The notes beneath the pieces are model-generated. The model was given only the letters and a program-made list of their open reading frames with translations, was not told the DNA's origin and did not search any database. From positions 10,974,001-11,038,000 of the forward strand of contig NC_088317.1 of NCBI RefSeq assembly GCF_910592395.1: a stretch of 64,000 nucleotides of DNA, in the 5' to 3' direction. This DNA is from Lineus longissimus (Eukaryota; Nemertea; Pilidiophora; Heteronemertea; Lineidae). Below are positions 45,296 through 57,838 of the stretch, one piece after another. Within the stretch, counting starts at the first letter, position 1. Every line of letters begins with the position of its first letter. The translations under genes and the position numbers were made by a program.

Positions 45296-45600
45296 GGATG
45301 CACCTACCCTGTTAATATCAGAAGGCTACTGTTGATAGGTGCCGAGCAATGGACCGGACAAACTTTTTGAGAAGTGCCCTCTATATCAGCCATGAAGTGT
45401 TAAAATGAAAAAATAATGGCGCAGCGCACAGGTTCATTGTTGGATGCACATACCAAAAGCCCCTATTGATAGGCACAGAGCAATGGCCTGGACAAAGTAA
45501 GATGGACGGACGGACGGACGGCAAGGCGGACCGACGCGGAGGACAGACGCCGCCACTGACGACAATACCCCCAAGGCCGACATTCGGCCTCGGGGTAATA
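45296..45600 (+). repeat. Short tandem duplication and end of another dispersed repeat
   Basis: TGGATGCAC-(C/A)TACC...GATAGG-GC-GAGCAATGG occurs at 45295 and again at 45441, a period of about 146 bp. It ends in GGACGGACGGACGG and CGGCCTCGGGGTAATAA near 45600, an apparent repeat terminus. Confidence 0.55.
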
Positions 45601-46436
45601 AAAAGGATTTACCCGGAGTTGAATAGGGAACGGCCTTCTAATTCATGCAGCGGTCAATGAGATGTCTGTACCGCTGGGGGTCAGACACTCGACACCTATT
45701 CACCCCTTGGAAAAAAAGTGAGGGTCAGAACTCGACACTTTCTCACTATTGAATTGCCAAGCATCATTTCATCAGGTTCTCACTTTTCACCAAATCAATT
45801 GAGATCAGAGTTCACTATTTTTTCACCATGACCGAAGGGGAGAACAGACATTAAGTCTATTCACATTTCATTGTTAGAGCAACATATTTTGTAAAAAACT
45901 GTCGTAAACACTACAAAAATTAGTCCAGGTAACCTCCACCCTACGGCGCGCTAGCGGAGGGTCGAGGGGGATGCGTCGATTCACTATAAAGAAGGAAGCC
46001 CAATGTACAGCTGATGTACACTGCACTGAGCAATACTGAACGCTCTGGTATTCTGTAGGCACGAGGATTTCTGGGAATCCCCTTCTCATTTTCAAAAGGA
46101 GTTTGTTTTGACAATAAATATTTGGAGTAAGTACTAGAGTTTGGTCGATTTCATAATTACAGATTAAGTAAGCTAATATTCTTTTGTCGAAATCGGTCTT
46201 GAAATTAATGTTTTATTTGAAAAACTCGATAAACCACTTGACCAGACACCGGAAGCCAACGCCCCCAAATCTAGTTCGTGACGAGAGAAATGTCGTGACA
46301 TACCAGTCTCAGTAATGTGAATGAATGAGACTGGTTCCGAACGAAAAAATCACCAGCAAGCTTTTGCTGCCGGCAGCCATCTTTCCGGTTCTGTGCGTAA
46401 CATGTGCGTCAGCCGACGATCCGCATTTTCTTTTAA
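45601..46436. other. Non-coding, nothing recognised
   Basis: No exon with splice support. Short open frames on both strands only. Confidence 0.45.
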
Positions 46437-47555
46437 TTTTTAGCTCACCTCTTAGCAGAGGTGAGCTTATCCCATACCGTGGCGTCCGTCGTCCGTCGTC
46501 GTCGTCGTCGTCGTCGTCCGTCGTCCGTTAGCAGGGCACGTTTCGTAACTGTTAGAGCTATTGAGTTGAAACTTGGTACACATGTACCCTTATGTGATGA
46601 CACCTTAGAGACCAAGTTTCGGTCCGATTCGTTTCATGGTTTGGCCACCAGGGGGCCAAACGTTAAAAGTGAAAATATGCAATATCTCCCTTAATAGTAG
46701 TCGGGAAATTTTGAAAAAAATATGGTAGGTACTTCTAGCAAAGGTGCATCATATATCCTCCGGGTTTTTGATTTGACCTCCTTTTCAAGGTCACAGAGGT
46801 CAAATGGTGTTAATTGGCCGTTAGGATGTAACGATGGCACGTTTCTAAACTGCAATGACTATTGATGACAAATTTGGTACACATTTACCCCTTAGTCAGG
46901 TGATCTCAGGGACCAAAGTTTGGTCCAATATGATTCACCACTTGACCACCAGGGGGCAAAATCCAAAAACCTTAAAAATGTGATTATTCCTTAACTTCTT
47001 GCCCGATTGCCACCAATTTGATATCATGGGTACATCTAACCACCATACAGTATATGTCACACAGGTTTTTAATTTGACCTTCTTGTCAAGGTCACAGAGG
47101 TCAAATGGCATAAATTCGCCGTCAGGCCGTAACTATGGCACGTTTCTTAACTGCAATGACTATTGATCACAAATTAAGTACACATGTACCCCTTGGTCAG
47201 GTGATCTCAGGTATCGAAGTTTGGTGCGATCTGATTTGCCGTTTGGCCTCCAGGGAGGGGGCCAAATCCTAAATTCTTCAAAATGCCATTATTCCTAGAA
47301 ATGACTTGCCCGATTGGCACCAATTTTATATCATAGGTACATCTAATTCTAACAACCATTCAATGTGTCACCCGGGTATTCTTTGATTTGACCTACTTTT
47401 CAAGGTCACAGAGGTCGAATGTACTGTAAATTGGCCATTTTGGGGAAATTGTAATTGCTTGGACCTACATCAAACCTAACACTGCATGACACAATACCAT
47501 GCTCTTTATCCATCTTTCCTCCACATGAGGTGAGCACAATGGCCCTGGCCATTTC
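46437..47555 (-). repeat. Full-length 1.1-kb dispersed repeat, copy B (inverted)
   Basis: Reverse-oriented copy of 11289-12405, from TTTTTAGCTCACCTCTTAGC to GGCCCTGGCCATTTC. Differences by eye are about one or two per 100 bp. The GTC microsatellite at 46486-46527 corresponds to the GAC tract of copy A. Confidence 0.85.
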
Positions 47556-47855
47556 ATTATTTCTTGTGGTTTATCGCTCGACAGAAACCCGACATTTGCA
47601 AAATCCGGCTACCCCAGACATTCGTCGACACCTTTCCCAATCCCATTCGCCAGAAACTCGACGTTTGAAAATAATCAGGCACCGCAGCACTCGACACAAA
47701 CTCGACGTCGAGTACGTGTCGACCGCTGACCCCGGGGGTACAGACATCTGATTTACCACTGCATCATTGTGCATATGACTGTATGTTTAAAGTACCTTGA
47801 GCAGAGACCAGGTTACATGTAGTTATGAGACAGCTGGACTGTAGAAATAGAGCCT

Positions 47856-48122
47856 GCAGCACACTGGACGCCAACTCCGGTGTCCAAAGGAGTTTGACTG
47901 AATGCCTCTAGATGCCTATGGACACCAGAGCTGGCGGCGAGAGGATCACATTCAGCACACACTTGGCGGTCCGTGGCATCTTCGGCTGCCACTTTATCCC
48001 GGCATCCAGTTGGCCACCAACTCCAAAGTTCATCGGAAGCACACTGAATGCCAACTCTGGCATTCAGGCACTGGCGGCAAAAAAACTTCACTGGACGCCG
48101 GAGTTGGCGTCCAGTGTGCTGC
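47856..48122. repeat. 267-bp inverted-repeat unit with perfect 25-bp ends
   Basis: GCAGCACACTGGACGCCAAC (plus TCCGG) at 47856-47880 is the exact reverse complement of 48098-48122. Inside are further hairpins such as GAATGCCAACTCTGGCATTC near 48046. Could be a small foldback element. The stretch also gives overlapping open frames on both strands, explained by its symmetry. Confidence 0.75.
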
Positions 48123-50424
48123 AAGCTTAAGAAACGTCTACAGAATAGAACGCTAGAAGTCATACCAGGGGCGGTTCCAGCAATTTTGAATAGGGGGGGG
48201 GGGGGGGGGGGGCGCAACTGCCCGCGCTACGAATTGCCCGCGCAATTTGATTGGCCATCTGTTTATGAATGTGTGCCTGACGGCTATCCCGCCGCTTGAT
48301 GTCGGCAGTGTAATGAGAGGACTTCAGGATCGATACGAGCCGCCGGAAAGTCGGCATGGGTATTTGCAACCCCTTTTAAAAATGGCTTCGCTATAACTTG
48401 TCGTAAACAATAAAGGTGTGAGGTTTTTTTTCATACATTGACTTGAAGTAAATTGTTTTCTGATATTTTGGTGGAAATTTTTCTGATACAGATCCAGTGT
48501 CCCTTTCAACGCCAAATATGGTATTACATTTCCCACAAAATGATTGGAAACACCTATCAACGTTCTTCAAGCTGCATACGGTAAAAGCATGCAAAGGGTA
48601 CATGCTGGAAGAAATTCATTGGAATTGGTAACAAGAGGGCCAAGGGCCTGGCGCTCAGCTGGATGACCTAATAACATAGGACTGAGGGTATAAAGTAGTT
48701 AATATCGGCTTTATACTACTGTTTGAAGGTCAAGAGAACACGTTATACCACTAAAGTTTCCAATGCAGAGCTGCCAGCTGGATGAAATATGATTGAACTA
48801 ATCAGCCATGGTATATAAATATTACAGGAGGCAACGGAAGATATCCCTAGTTCAGTATGTTGTATCGGTAGCTTTACAGAAAAGAAGTGTCAGAGAGGAT
48901 GAGACTTCTCCATGGACAACTGTGGTATGTCCAGGCTGGGTTGTACAGCACAAGGATTACAAAATGCTGCCTGTAATTGAGAGGTATCCTGATTTAACAG
49001 AGGTCAAAATAAATAGAAATTACCAGTTTGGGACTTACACCACTGTCTTTTTTTTTAATAAGGTAGAGGTTACAGGAGTCAACAAAATTAATTTTATTGA
49101 GAGAAATTGACCTGTCCTGCAGGTGATTGGAATTTACAATACAAAGGGTCGGTTTTCATGACATTGTGCTCTACTGCGTATCCCTAGTGAGTCGATCTGG
49201 AACCAATCTATCCTTGGCGCAGACAGGTTCAAATTGGCTATATCTTGAATAGATTGAATTGCGATGAAAATCTAATGCAATAAAGGAGCAATATCGAAGA
49301 GACAAATTAATCAAACCAATTGTCCACAGACTCGGACCCTGAAATGGCATGATGTATGCGTGCATATTAAAGTATCAATTGGTCCCATAGAGATGATAAG
49401 GCAATGTCAATATGCCTTGTTCCTTAGTCAGCAATATGCCCCTTTTTATACGGAGAAGAAGGAGAACCCAGATAGGCCTTCACATGTCGGCTTCCAAATG
49501 GCTCGAACCAACTGTACTATCACTACTATAAATTTAAAATGCGTGCTCCTCCTACATGTAGCAATATCTCGGCCAAAAAGGCACTTAGTCGACAGGCAAG
49601 TTAGAAGTTCAGCACCGTGAGCAGCTCCTTGGTAAGGCCATGTCAGGTTCCGCGCGCCTCATCAGATACATCAAGTATTGAAAGCTGTGGTGAGCTGAGC
49701 ACATAAAAAGACCATGGTCACCTTAATTTGAAAATCCCTTCGTAATCAAGGGCTACCTCTGACTAAAACAGCACAATAGACCACCAATTTGACCCCAGCT
49801 CCTAACTGCGGGAAAACCCAAGTCCAGCAACCAAAAGTACCAAAAATACATTTTTGTTTACATTTGAACTGCACACATGCGTTTGTTTACAATTTCATTT
49901 CCCGCGAAATCTCGAAAATCAGGTGACCTGCAATTGTGGATTGAAAATAACATTAACCTGGGTTCAGCAGGTCAGCAGGTATACCGGCTGTTCCAATCAT
50001 CCCCGTACAGCCAGCTGTTCAAAAGGTAATGTTATTCACCCCACAGGGAGTGCAGGTAATTGATTAAGCCCCTGCATAACTTAACAGCAATGCCAATGGC
50101 TTGGCTTCTGTGAGTGGTAAGGAGAATTGACAGTTTTTTTATGGGAGTAACATTATTGTGTTGCTTAAAACGTCTACTTTTTACTCATGTAAGAATCGTA
50201 GTACTAATAATAACTTCAACTTATTTTCCGGTTATGATAACACAACACGCATCTTCATGATCATGACCTTTCTCAAACTAACGGAATGACCTAATCGCCT
50301 TGGACGCACAACCTAACCACGTATCAATCCGCCCCGACGATCGACACATCCATTCGATTCGAGAACACTCGATAAAGTTTGATAAATAAACTAGAACTGA
50401 GATTTCACAGGAGCACCTGTAAAT
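48123..50424. other. Repeat-rich non-coding stretch
   Basis: A poly-G run of about 24 lies at 48187-48212. AACAAGAGGGCCAAGGGCCTGG near 48631 looks like the start of another dispersed repeat. An open frame at 48808-49110 (+, 100 codons) has no recognisable motif and no splice support, so I leave it uncalled. Confidence 0.4.
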
Positions 50425-50511
50425 TCATGACTCCAGGATAGTTTTGAGGGCGATATCGTAAGAGTTGGTCTTGAGTATGGGGACCTGTGAAGGTCCGTGT
50501 CTGTGAGGCAC
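50425..50511 (-). CDS. Candidate terminal exon paired with the ATG exon at 54949
   Basis: After a strong acceptor (TTCTCTCCCCAG) the minus strand reads in phase 0 VPHRHGPSQVPILKTNSYDI then ALKTILES and TGA. Phase 0 matches the donor of 54914-54949, giving a product of 40 residues. The intervening 4.4 kb contains a transposon. Weak: short, and another frame of the same exon is also open. Confidence 0.3.
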   Translation of the reverse strand: MPHRHGPSQVPILKTNSYDIALKTILES

Positions 50512-50999
50512 CTGGGGAGAGAAGACTAGTTGAACGATGGGATCTGACACGGACACTACAATTGATCTCATTATATGAATACCATTTAATTACAAACAAG
50601 TGAAAACAGATCATATCATATTCCTTGGCATAAATTAAAATAGGAGAACGGGAACAAGGTTTTTTAGCAGGAGGAAAGCGAGAACATTTTGCGCCGTCGT
50701 ATTCCGATTTGACTGGTTAGTGGTGAAATCTGCTTTAATTCTGCAAATTAACATATTCGTTTTACTAGTTCCAACGTTGTCTGAATTAAAGATGCTTTCC
50801 CAATGCTTGACTGGTCTGGCAAGAGGCATTGCCAGGAAAACGTGACGAAATTTTGCACGCCCTCCCTCTCCGTAAAACTTCCTGACATGGTGTGAAGTGG
50901 GAGGGCGCACAATGGGAACCACACTGCCGCGATGTTAATAGTTTCTATATATAGAATTCAGCGGCAGAGATTTTAAGCACGGAAAAAGTAGATTAACTC

Positions 51000-52460
51000 T
51001 ATGGCAAGCCGTTTGCTTCAAAAAGTCGAGATGACTTTTTTCAAGTCGAGATTTTTTTTTCAAGTCAAGAAAAAATATTTCAAGTCAAGAAATTTCTTCA
51101 AAAAGTTGAAATTAGTATTTTCAAGTTTACACATTTTTTTTCAATTCTACAAGTTTTTTTTTAAGTCGACTTTTTAAATATATATACATTTTTTTTAAGT
51201 AAAAAAATTTTTTTTCATTAATTTTTTTATATACAACTTATCAGTTGATTATTTTTCTAATTCTTTTAAATTTTTTTTCAAGTCGTTAAAAATTTATTGT
51301 AAATGACAAATTTCCTATTCAACAAAAAAAAACACATTCGAGACAGAAAAAATAAGTCGAACATTATGACGTCATCACTTTTCGTGTACAGTATGTAGAC
51401 TCGTCCCCAGCCGTTCTCTTGCTGACTTCGCACTCTGATGCCAACATATATACATAGCAGGGGACCAGTCTATACAGTATGCAAGATGGCGGGAGGCGAT
51501 GTTGTTGACATTGCCGAGTGTCTGCGTCAGTGTCCCGCTATGGTCCGGCGATCTGAAAGGGCCAGACAATCATTAGATCAAAACAAACTAGAGAACTGTT
51601 CCAGGCTACTAGATGACATTCTAGGAATTCTGAGTGCCCTGTATATACGTGCATGCGATCACTTCGGTGCCGGTTCTGTTTTGGCAGAAGATTTTGCGGA
51701 GGTCTTGGTGCATATGCACAGCACTAACGATCAGGTATTGCACGCGATAGAGGGTTTGCAGAATAACACGACACACGGGCCTGATCGCGGCTGGCCAGGT
51801 GTTGAATTGGAACGTTTGTCCAGTAGAGGTAGACTAAGGCTGGTGATCCCTCGCCAGATAATTGAATATTTGCAAGAGAAACATTTTTCATGGGAGGCAA
51901 TATCCCACATTCTCATGGTATCTCGATCAACCCTCTTACGAAGGCGACATGAGTTTGGCATGCCAACTGTGGCTGGTTCCAAATATCACGACATTGATGA
52001 TGAAAATTTTGACAGGACAGTTGTGGATGTCCTCACAGCTACTCCATATTCTGGGGAGACGTTGGTAGGCGGCGCGCGCAATGTACACAAAAACTGATGA
52101 CGTCATAATGTTCGACTTTATTTTTGAAGCGCTCGACTGATTATTTTCTCGAGTATGAAACTTTTACTCGAGTATGAAATTTTTACTTTCGACACTATTT
52201 CGGTATTTATTATGTATCATTATTATATTTTACAAACACTATTTTTATTTTTATAATCATTTTTTTCTCGCAGTGAAATTTTTATTAATTGATTCAACTT
52301 CAATAAGTTAAATGAGAAGAAAAATAAATATCTCGCATTGAAAAAAAAATTTAATTTCAAATTTTTTTTCTTGACTTGAAAAAAATATCTTGACTAGAAA
52401 AAAATCATTTCGACCAGAAAAAAAATCATTTTGACTTTTTGAAGCAAACGGCTTGCCATA
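51000..52460 (+). mobile_element. 1461-bp TIR element with 6-bp target duplication
   Basis: Ends TATGGCAAGCCGTTTGCTTC and its inverted partner are identical over 28 bp (51000-51027 and 52433-52460). They are flanked by TAACTC on both sides (50994-50999 and 52461-52466). The inner 350 bp of both sides are imperfect AT-rich inverted repeats with TCAAGTCGAGA-type words, ending in an exact inverted TGATGACGTCATAATGTTCG pair. Between them lies one gene. Confidence 0.85.
51486..52097 (+). CDS. HTH protein related to the N-terminal half of transposon integrases
   Basis: 203 residues from ATG 51486 (context CAAGATGG), following a TATATATACAT word near 51446. I chose this start over one 16 codons upstream because of its context. 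Residues 1-95 are helical and charged. Residues 115-158 (RLRLVIPRQIIEYLQEKHFS, WEAISHILMVSRSTLLRRRHEFG) match the helix-turn-helix that, from memory, precedes the rve integrase core in a family of uncharacterised fish and invertebrate transposon proteins. The frame ends at about residue 203, just where that core should begin, and abuts the right inverted repeat, so no D-D-E core is encoded. It is either an internally deleted, non-autonomous copy or an element that keeps only a DNA-binding protein. The frame is intact. Confidence 0.7.
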   Translation: MAGGDVVDIAECLRQCPAMVRRSERARQSLDQNKLENCSRLLDDILGILSALYIRACDHFGAGSVLAEDFAEVLVHMHSTNDQVLHAIEGLQNNTTHGPDRGWPGVELERLSSRGRLRLVIPRQIIEYLQEKHFSWEAISHILMVSRSTLLRRRHEFGMPTVAGSKYHDIDDENFDRTVVDVLTATPYSGETLVGGARNVHKN

Positions 52461-52466
52461 TAACTC

Positions 52467-54913
52467 GGCTAATCTCAATGGATTTTACTCAGGAATGTTT
52501 TCAAGGCGAGAGAAACATCTGATTTAAGTACTGCGCTTATTAGATTTCATGTTCATGCCAAAGATTGGCCTAAAACGTGGACGAAAAGAGTGCATTATCG
52601 AGTGTTGGAGAGGTCACGTGATTGGACGAGAAACCTGAGCGAAAACAATACTGACTCCAGCTCCAAGTCATAACAAAGTTTTCGTGCTTTTAGCTGTCAA
52701 CATCAATGGCTATAATATACTCCTGCAGAATAGTAGAACTAATAGAACTAATTTCCGAAGTTTCCAATAGTTTGAACACAAATCAGAACATCACCCATCA
52801 GCTGGACTCAGATCTGCATAAATTACGATAAATAATGAGGTCGTCGCTTCAATTTCACAAAGAAAGTTGACTCCATTCGAAGGTTGACCGAATTCCGTTG
52901 AACTCACCGTTATGAGGGCATTTGAACACATTCTCGTTGATCTTTTCTATGAACGTGTGAAGTTTCGTACCAAAATACATTTCCGCGAAGGCTTAAAAAA
53001 GAAAATTTGTCACTTACAAAATCATCGCTCCGGTAGAAATAAAAAAGTCACCGCCATTTTCTTGATGATGGTACTCCAGGTAACCTCGGCGGGAAATTTA
53101 AAGCGGAATCATCCGGGGTCAAACAACAGTTTTGCTCACTACCGCCAACTGGTGATATAAATCGACACTAATCTATTTTATATCAAAACTTCTGTATCAT
53201 GAAGACCTTTTCAACTTTATTTCAAGCTTTTATCTGCTGGAATAGAGCGTCAAAAAATTGTTTTTTCATTTACGCATTTTGCCCCCTGGGGAGCTGAATT
53301 TGAGTCGAATCGCCCAAATTTTTTTCCGTAAGCAACATTTTCTGCGGTGTTTATAAGCAAGACTAGATTTGAAGTGCCTCGGTTGTATGATTACAAAATG
53401 CCCAATTTTGTCCACGGACGGATGAATGGATGGATGGATGGATGGATGGATGGACGGACACCACTCGAATAGCTATTTGACTAAAAATGGTCTAAACCAC
53501 ACATACTGTGCATAAATTGTCTGAGCTATGGATATTGCCTCTCTGTATTTTGTGTATGGTAAAACGTTATGGTCTAAAAGGGTTAAATACAACATCATCT
53601 ATGGGTTGCCCGCGCATTTTGTAGTTTGTACTGTAACTGTAAGTTTAAAGATATCAAAGCTGCATCCTTCACTGAGGTTTTTCATGGGGAGCAACTGTGC
53701 TTGAAATGCGGGTGGTTCATAAATGGGCGTGGTCGCCCAACAACCATAGTCTGAGCTCCTTGTTCTCCTTGCAGAATAAAACACCAATGGTTCTCAGCAA
53801 TCAGTATTATTATCCTTAATGAAAAACAGTCATAAATTCCATTGAAACACTATTCTGCCGTGAGTTAGGGTCATGTTCAGCTGCACAATTCACATTTTCC
53901 CACAATGCAGGTGGTGCTGGCGTCAAGCAGAAGCATATACCCATAACTTTTATTGTTGCAAATGGTACACTTTTGGCCATGATAGTGCCATTACCAAAAC
54001 CACGGGCCAACAGTTCTGTCGAAAAAATGACGAAATCGAAATGCTATGGTTGTAAAATGACCCGAAAAAATGGGCGTGGCCCACTTGGGCGGGATGGGGT
54101 CAATCAGAACAGAGATTACAGATTTTCCTATTCCAGCCACAGTACCAAAAAACTGTGATATGAAAAAATAAATTGGAGATGGTGAATTTCCACCACTGTG
54201 TTGATCTTTAAAAAAATTGCCTCTTAAGAGTGGAAATACTGTTATAGTGGTCTACCAACCCAGCACATGTTGCATGTATTTGTATTTCAATCATTACATT
54301 TTCAGATCGAAATTAAACTTAACCAGCAAGAAATTCACACAGAAACAATATAAGACTGCCTATTTCATGTAGGCCTATTTTCCTCAATATGAACGTGGAA
54401 TTTAATGAAACTTGGGACTTTTTTATATTTAAACACATCTTTCAATGACATGAGACTATGAGTGAGGAAAGCACATGGGGCAAATATCCACAGAACCATG
54501 AAACGATTCCGAAAGGTTATGGAGTTCACACTGAAAATGGAATGATACATGTAGATTCCTGGAGAGATTGTTATTCTGGCCTTGCCAAATCATTTTTTAG
54601 AATCATTCCAGCTGGAACAGTTGAAACCAGGGAAGCAATGGTGGACTCCACACACAAAGCTGGGACACCTACCCTTCTAACCAGTAACCTGATCAGAGGG
54701 TGTTGTGAATATTAGTGCCTGGCCTGAGAGACACGAATGCTGATGTCATCACCATTTTCAAATGCTGTTAGGGAAACATGGCACCTGCTTGCAAATTGAA
54801 CACATCATAAAGGGGTTAAATCAACTGGCAGAAGTAAAATATGCCAAAACCCATAGAAGGTTCTACAATTCACACATATGTGTCGGATCATATTGGCAGT
54901 ATTAGTCACTTAC
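52467..54913. other. Non-coding with an ATGG microsatellite
   Basis: The (ATGG)n tract at about 53424-53453 follows a TTTGCCCCCTGGGGAGC block (53278) like that of the dispersed repeats. A plus-strand open frame at 54458-54715 (85 codons) has no known motif. No splice-supported exon. Confidence 0.4.
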
Positions 54914-54949
54914 CTGTCCCTCTGATTCAAATCTGGCGTCACCAGACAT
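54914..54949 (-). CDS. Candidate first coding exon (12 codons)
   Basis: ATG at 54949 (context AAAAAAATGTCTGG) opens MSGDARFESEGQ and meets a strong donor CAG|GTAAGTGAC in phase 0. It could start the gene ending at 50425-50511 or a longer gene farther left. Confidence 0.45.
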
Positions 54950-55751
54950 TTTTTTCCCAGTTCTATAAGACAAAATAATACATGTTCAGGAGGAGAATGC
55001 TATTTGACAATGAGGCGACGAACCATCAAGGCCAATGCTTAGTGGGAGATCTAGAAAACATTGTCGATTAGTCATGCCCAATATCAAGCAGATTTTGTCT
55101 GTCACAGCATTTGTCTCTTGGCCGATGAGAGGCTATGGGCGGTTATTTCCGCATTAAATGATGTCCTAAAACGCGTCTTTATAACTGGCGACTCGTGTGT
55201 GTGTGTAGAGCAACCCGTGCGTACAGAGCAAAACGCGCGTAACTCGCGACCCCTACAAAGAACATAACGCGAATGTATAACTACTGTCGCATAAACGTGC
55301 CGTCGTTAAAGAAAGTTTTTTAACATTACAATGTAGGAAAGAAAAGACATGTACATGTATCAATAAAGAAATTAATAATTGGTAAAAATGAAACCAACTG
55401 ATTTGCTATACATACCATATGTTTTTTTGTTTAGTACTAGGATTATGTGCACCCTAAAAGGTTCAAAAATAAAATCAGGTTTGGAACCAAGTTTTCAAAA
55501 AGACAACGTACTTCTTCCTCCTCCAAAGCGGGAAAAGCATTCTTTACGTGCCACAATGGTCAGGCCCCGATTCAGTGTATTTGCCTTGTGACTCTGGCCA
55601 CACTGGCCAGAGGGAGTCAACCCCAGCTACTCATGTTTCGCAATTGACACAAGTTACAAGGAACCTTAATTTTAAGTCTCATACGAAGGACTGTGAAAGG
55701 CCAGGAATTCTCTGAAAGCCAGGCGAGTTAATCCAGTTATACAATATTGGT

Positions 55752-55828
55752 TCTCCTCGATCAAACCCAGGCCCTATTGTGTAGGGGCCGGCAGTGTTAT
55801 TGTTAACCACTAGGCTATGAGGCTCCCC
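55752..55828 (-). repeat. tRNA-derived SINE head
   Basis: Minus strand: GAGCCTCATAGCCTAGTGGTTAA has a textbook A box (TAGCCTAGTGG). GGCCTGGGTTTGATCGAGG follows at the right distance as a B box (GGTTTGATC). Acceptor-stem pairing is poor, so it is a SINE or tRNA pseudogene rather than a functional tRNA. Confidence 0.6.
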
Positions 55829-56673
55829 ACAAGGGTTGGTGTCCTCTGGCTCTGACATCCAATCATTTTCCTAGGTGTGCCTTTCTCAAAGGTGGCTTGC
55901 CTCTCACTTGACTGCCACTGTGCCAGAGGCCTGGTGGATTGTTGTGCCATTTGGAGCATTTTAAGGTTGAAGAGTGCTCATCTTCTTGGCCAATCATGCA
56001 TGACCATGGCGCAAAAATCAAGAGAGCGTAATGTCCTCTCAAGAAAGTTGATAATGAAGAAAACACATACCTTTCTTCGCCATGGGAGGCCAGGCACACC
56101 ATAATCATAGCGTAACTCCGCCCCCGATTTTATGTCTCTGACGGCGAAGAAAGCCAGACGTGGTGTGTCAGAAATTAAGATTACTGCAATTCTGCTGTTA
56201 CGGACTCTGGCCCTTTCGCCGTCATTGACCAGTCTCCCCAGCCTGTTGGACGATTTTGTTGAATCAACACTGAAATGGACAAGGTTGATTTTACAGTCTA
56301 AGCCAAGTTAAAACTGGATTTATTGTGGACATGCACATCCACGTCCGCTACGTTGTACCCCCACTCTGAGCACAACTTCCTGGAGCTGCAACGCCAACTG
56401 ATGAAACCACATCCCAGACTAGAAATGAAATGTCCTGGGGACATTGTGCTCACATGGGAATGACTTGGTGGGAGACAAAATAACAGGGATAGGTTTTGAC
56501 TTTGAAGATGCAGAATTTTCAAATCTTCTCCTCGGGAACACCTGGAGGACAACAAGGGAATACCATTTAATTCTAATGGAGTGAATGGTTCTGGAGGACA
56601 AATTTGTGAAGGGATAAATCTTCTATATATGACTGTGGAGAAAATTGTCTGGGTATAACTGCAGCATTGAAAT
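55829..56673. other. Non-coding, repeat fragments
   Basis: A short start of the dispersed repeat (GAAATGTCCTGGGGACATTGTGCTCAC) is at 56425-56452. A minus-strand ATGGCGAAGAAAG|GTATGTG near 56072-56084 could be a four-codon first exon but is too short to call. Confidence 0.4.
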
Positions 56674-57838
56674 GAAATGTCCTCGGGTCATTGTGTTCAC
56701 ATGAGGCAATAAAAGACAGGTGCGAACGGATGAATGGTCCTTAATATCACCATCAGTATTAGTATTTCCAATTCATTTTTATTCAAGTATAAAAGACATG
56801 AAAGAAAGAGGGTTGTCATGATTAACATTAACCAACGAGACCTTGAAAAGTAGGTCAAGCGATTCAATGTTCTTCATCACTACGTTGAGCTTGATCAGAT
56901 AAATCTAAGGACATTTCAATAAAAAAGTCACACAGTGAAGGTTTCACTGATATAAGACCCACATCGGATTTTATGACCTGATTCCTGAAAAATAGGTCAT
57001 TATGTACCGTATTTTCCTGCGTATAAAACACACCGGGTATAAAGAGATGCCTAATACGAATAGGTGTCTACATATCAAATTTTAACAGGCTAGGACAAAA
57101 TGACATTACCGTAACATGCCACCATATAAGTGAAATTTTCGAGTTTGACCTTTGTGACCTTCTTAGAAAAGTAGGTCAAGAGGTCAAGGTCATGTTTCAA
57201 GCACTATGTTAAGATTGATCCGAACAATCCATGACATACATTTGAAGATCACAAAGTGAAGGTTTCTTGATGACCCACCTTGGATTTCATGACTTTGACC
57301 TACCTTACCTACACCTGAAAAGTAGGTCACATTGTCATTTACCTAAATCTTTGCCAACACGTAGAGATGCCTAATAGGTGTCTACACACCAAATTTGAAG
57401 TGTCTATGACAAATAATGATGGAATGTGCCACCTTCGATGAAATTTTAAGTTTGACCTCTGTCACCTTGAAAAGTAGGTCAAATCAAAAACCTGTGTAAT
57501 ATGTCATGTAGTCCAAATGAGGTGTCCAAAGAAAAAATTTCATGCTTCTAGCTATCAGCATTAATGAGATATTGACAAAAGTCGGTTTTCAAAGATGGCT
57601 GCCTATAGCCAAGGAAGTAGGTCAAATTCCAATGATTTTTGGTATGTCAAGTCATATTGTCATAAGACATCCTCACATAAAGTTTCAACTTTGTAGACAC
57701 AACAGTGAGCAAACGTGCCACCATTGTTGACAGACGACGGACGGACGGCAGACAGACGGACGGACTGACCGACAGACGACGGATGTGACAAGACGTGATG
57801 ACATAACTTGTCATAAGCTCACCAAGGTGAGCTAAAAA
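56674..57838 (+). repeat. Full-length dispersed repeat, subfamily C
   Basis: Starts GAAATGTCCTCGGGTCATTG and ends CACCAAGGTGAGCTAAAAA. Inside are three blocks with GACCTTGAAAAGTAGGTCA. The 3' part differs from copies A and B (CATAAGACATCCTCACATAA and ACCATTGTTGACAGACG). A GACG microsatellite lies at 57733-57780. Confidence 0.75.

Noticed and set aside
47812-48300. Overlapping open frames on both strands around the poly-G run
   Set aside because: They arise from the inverted-repeat symmetry and the homopolymer. No splice or domain support.
56072-56108. Minus-strand four-codon first exon ATGGCGAAGAAAG|GTATGTG
   Set aside because: Too short, with no downstream partner exon of matching phase.
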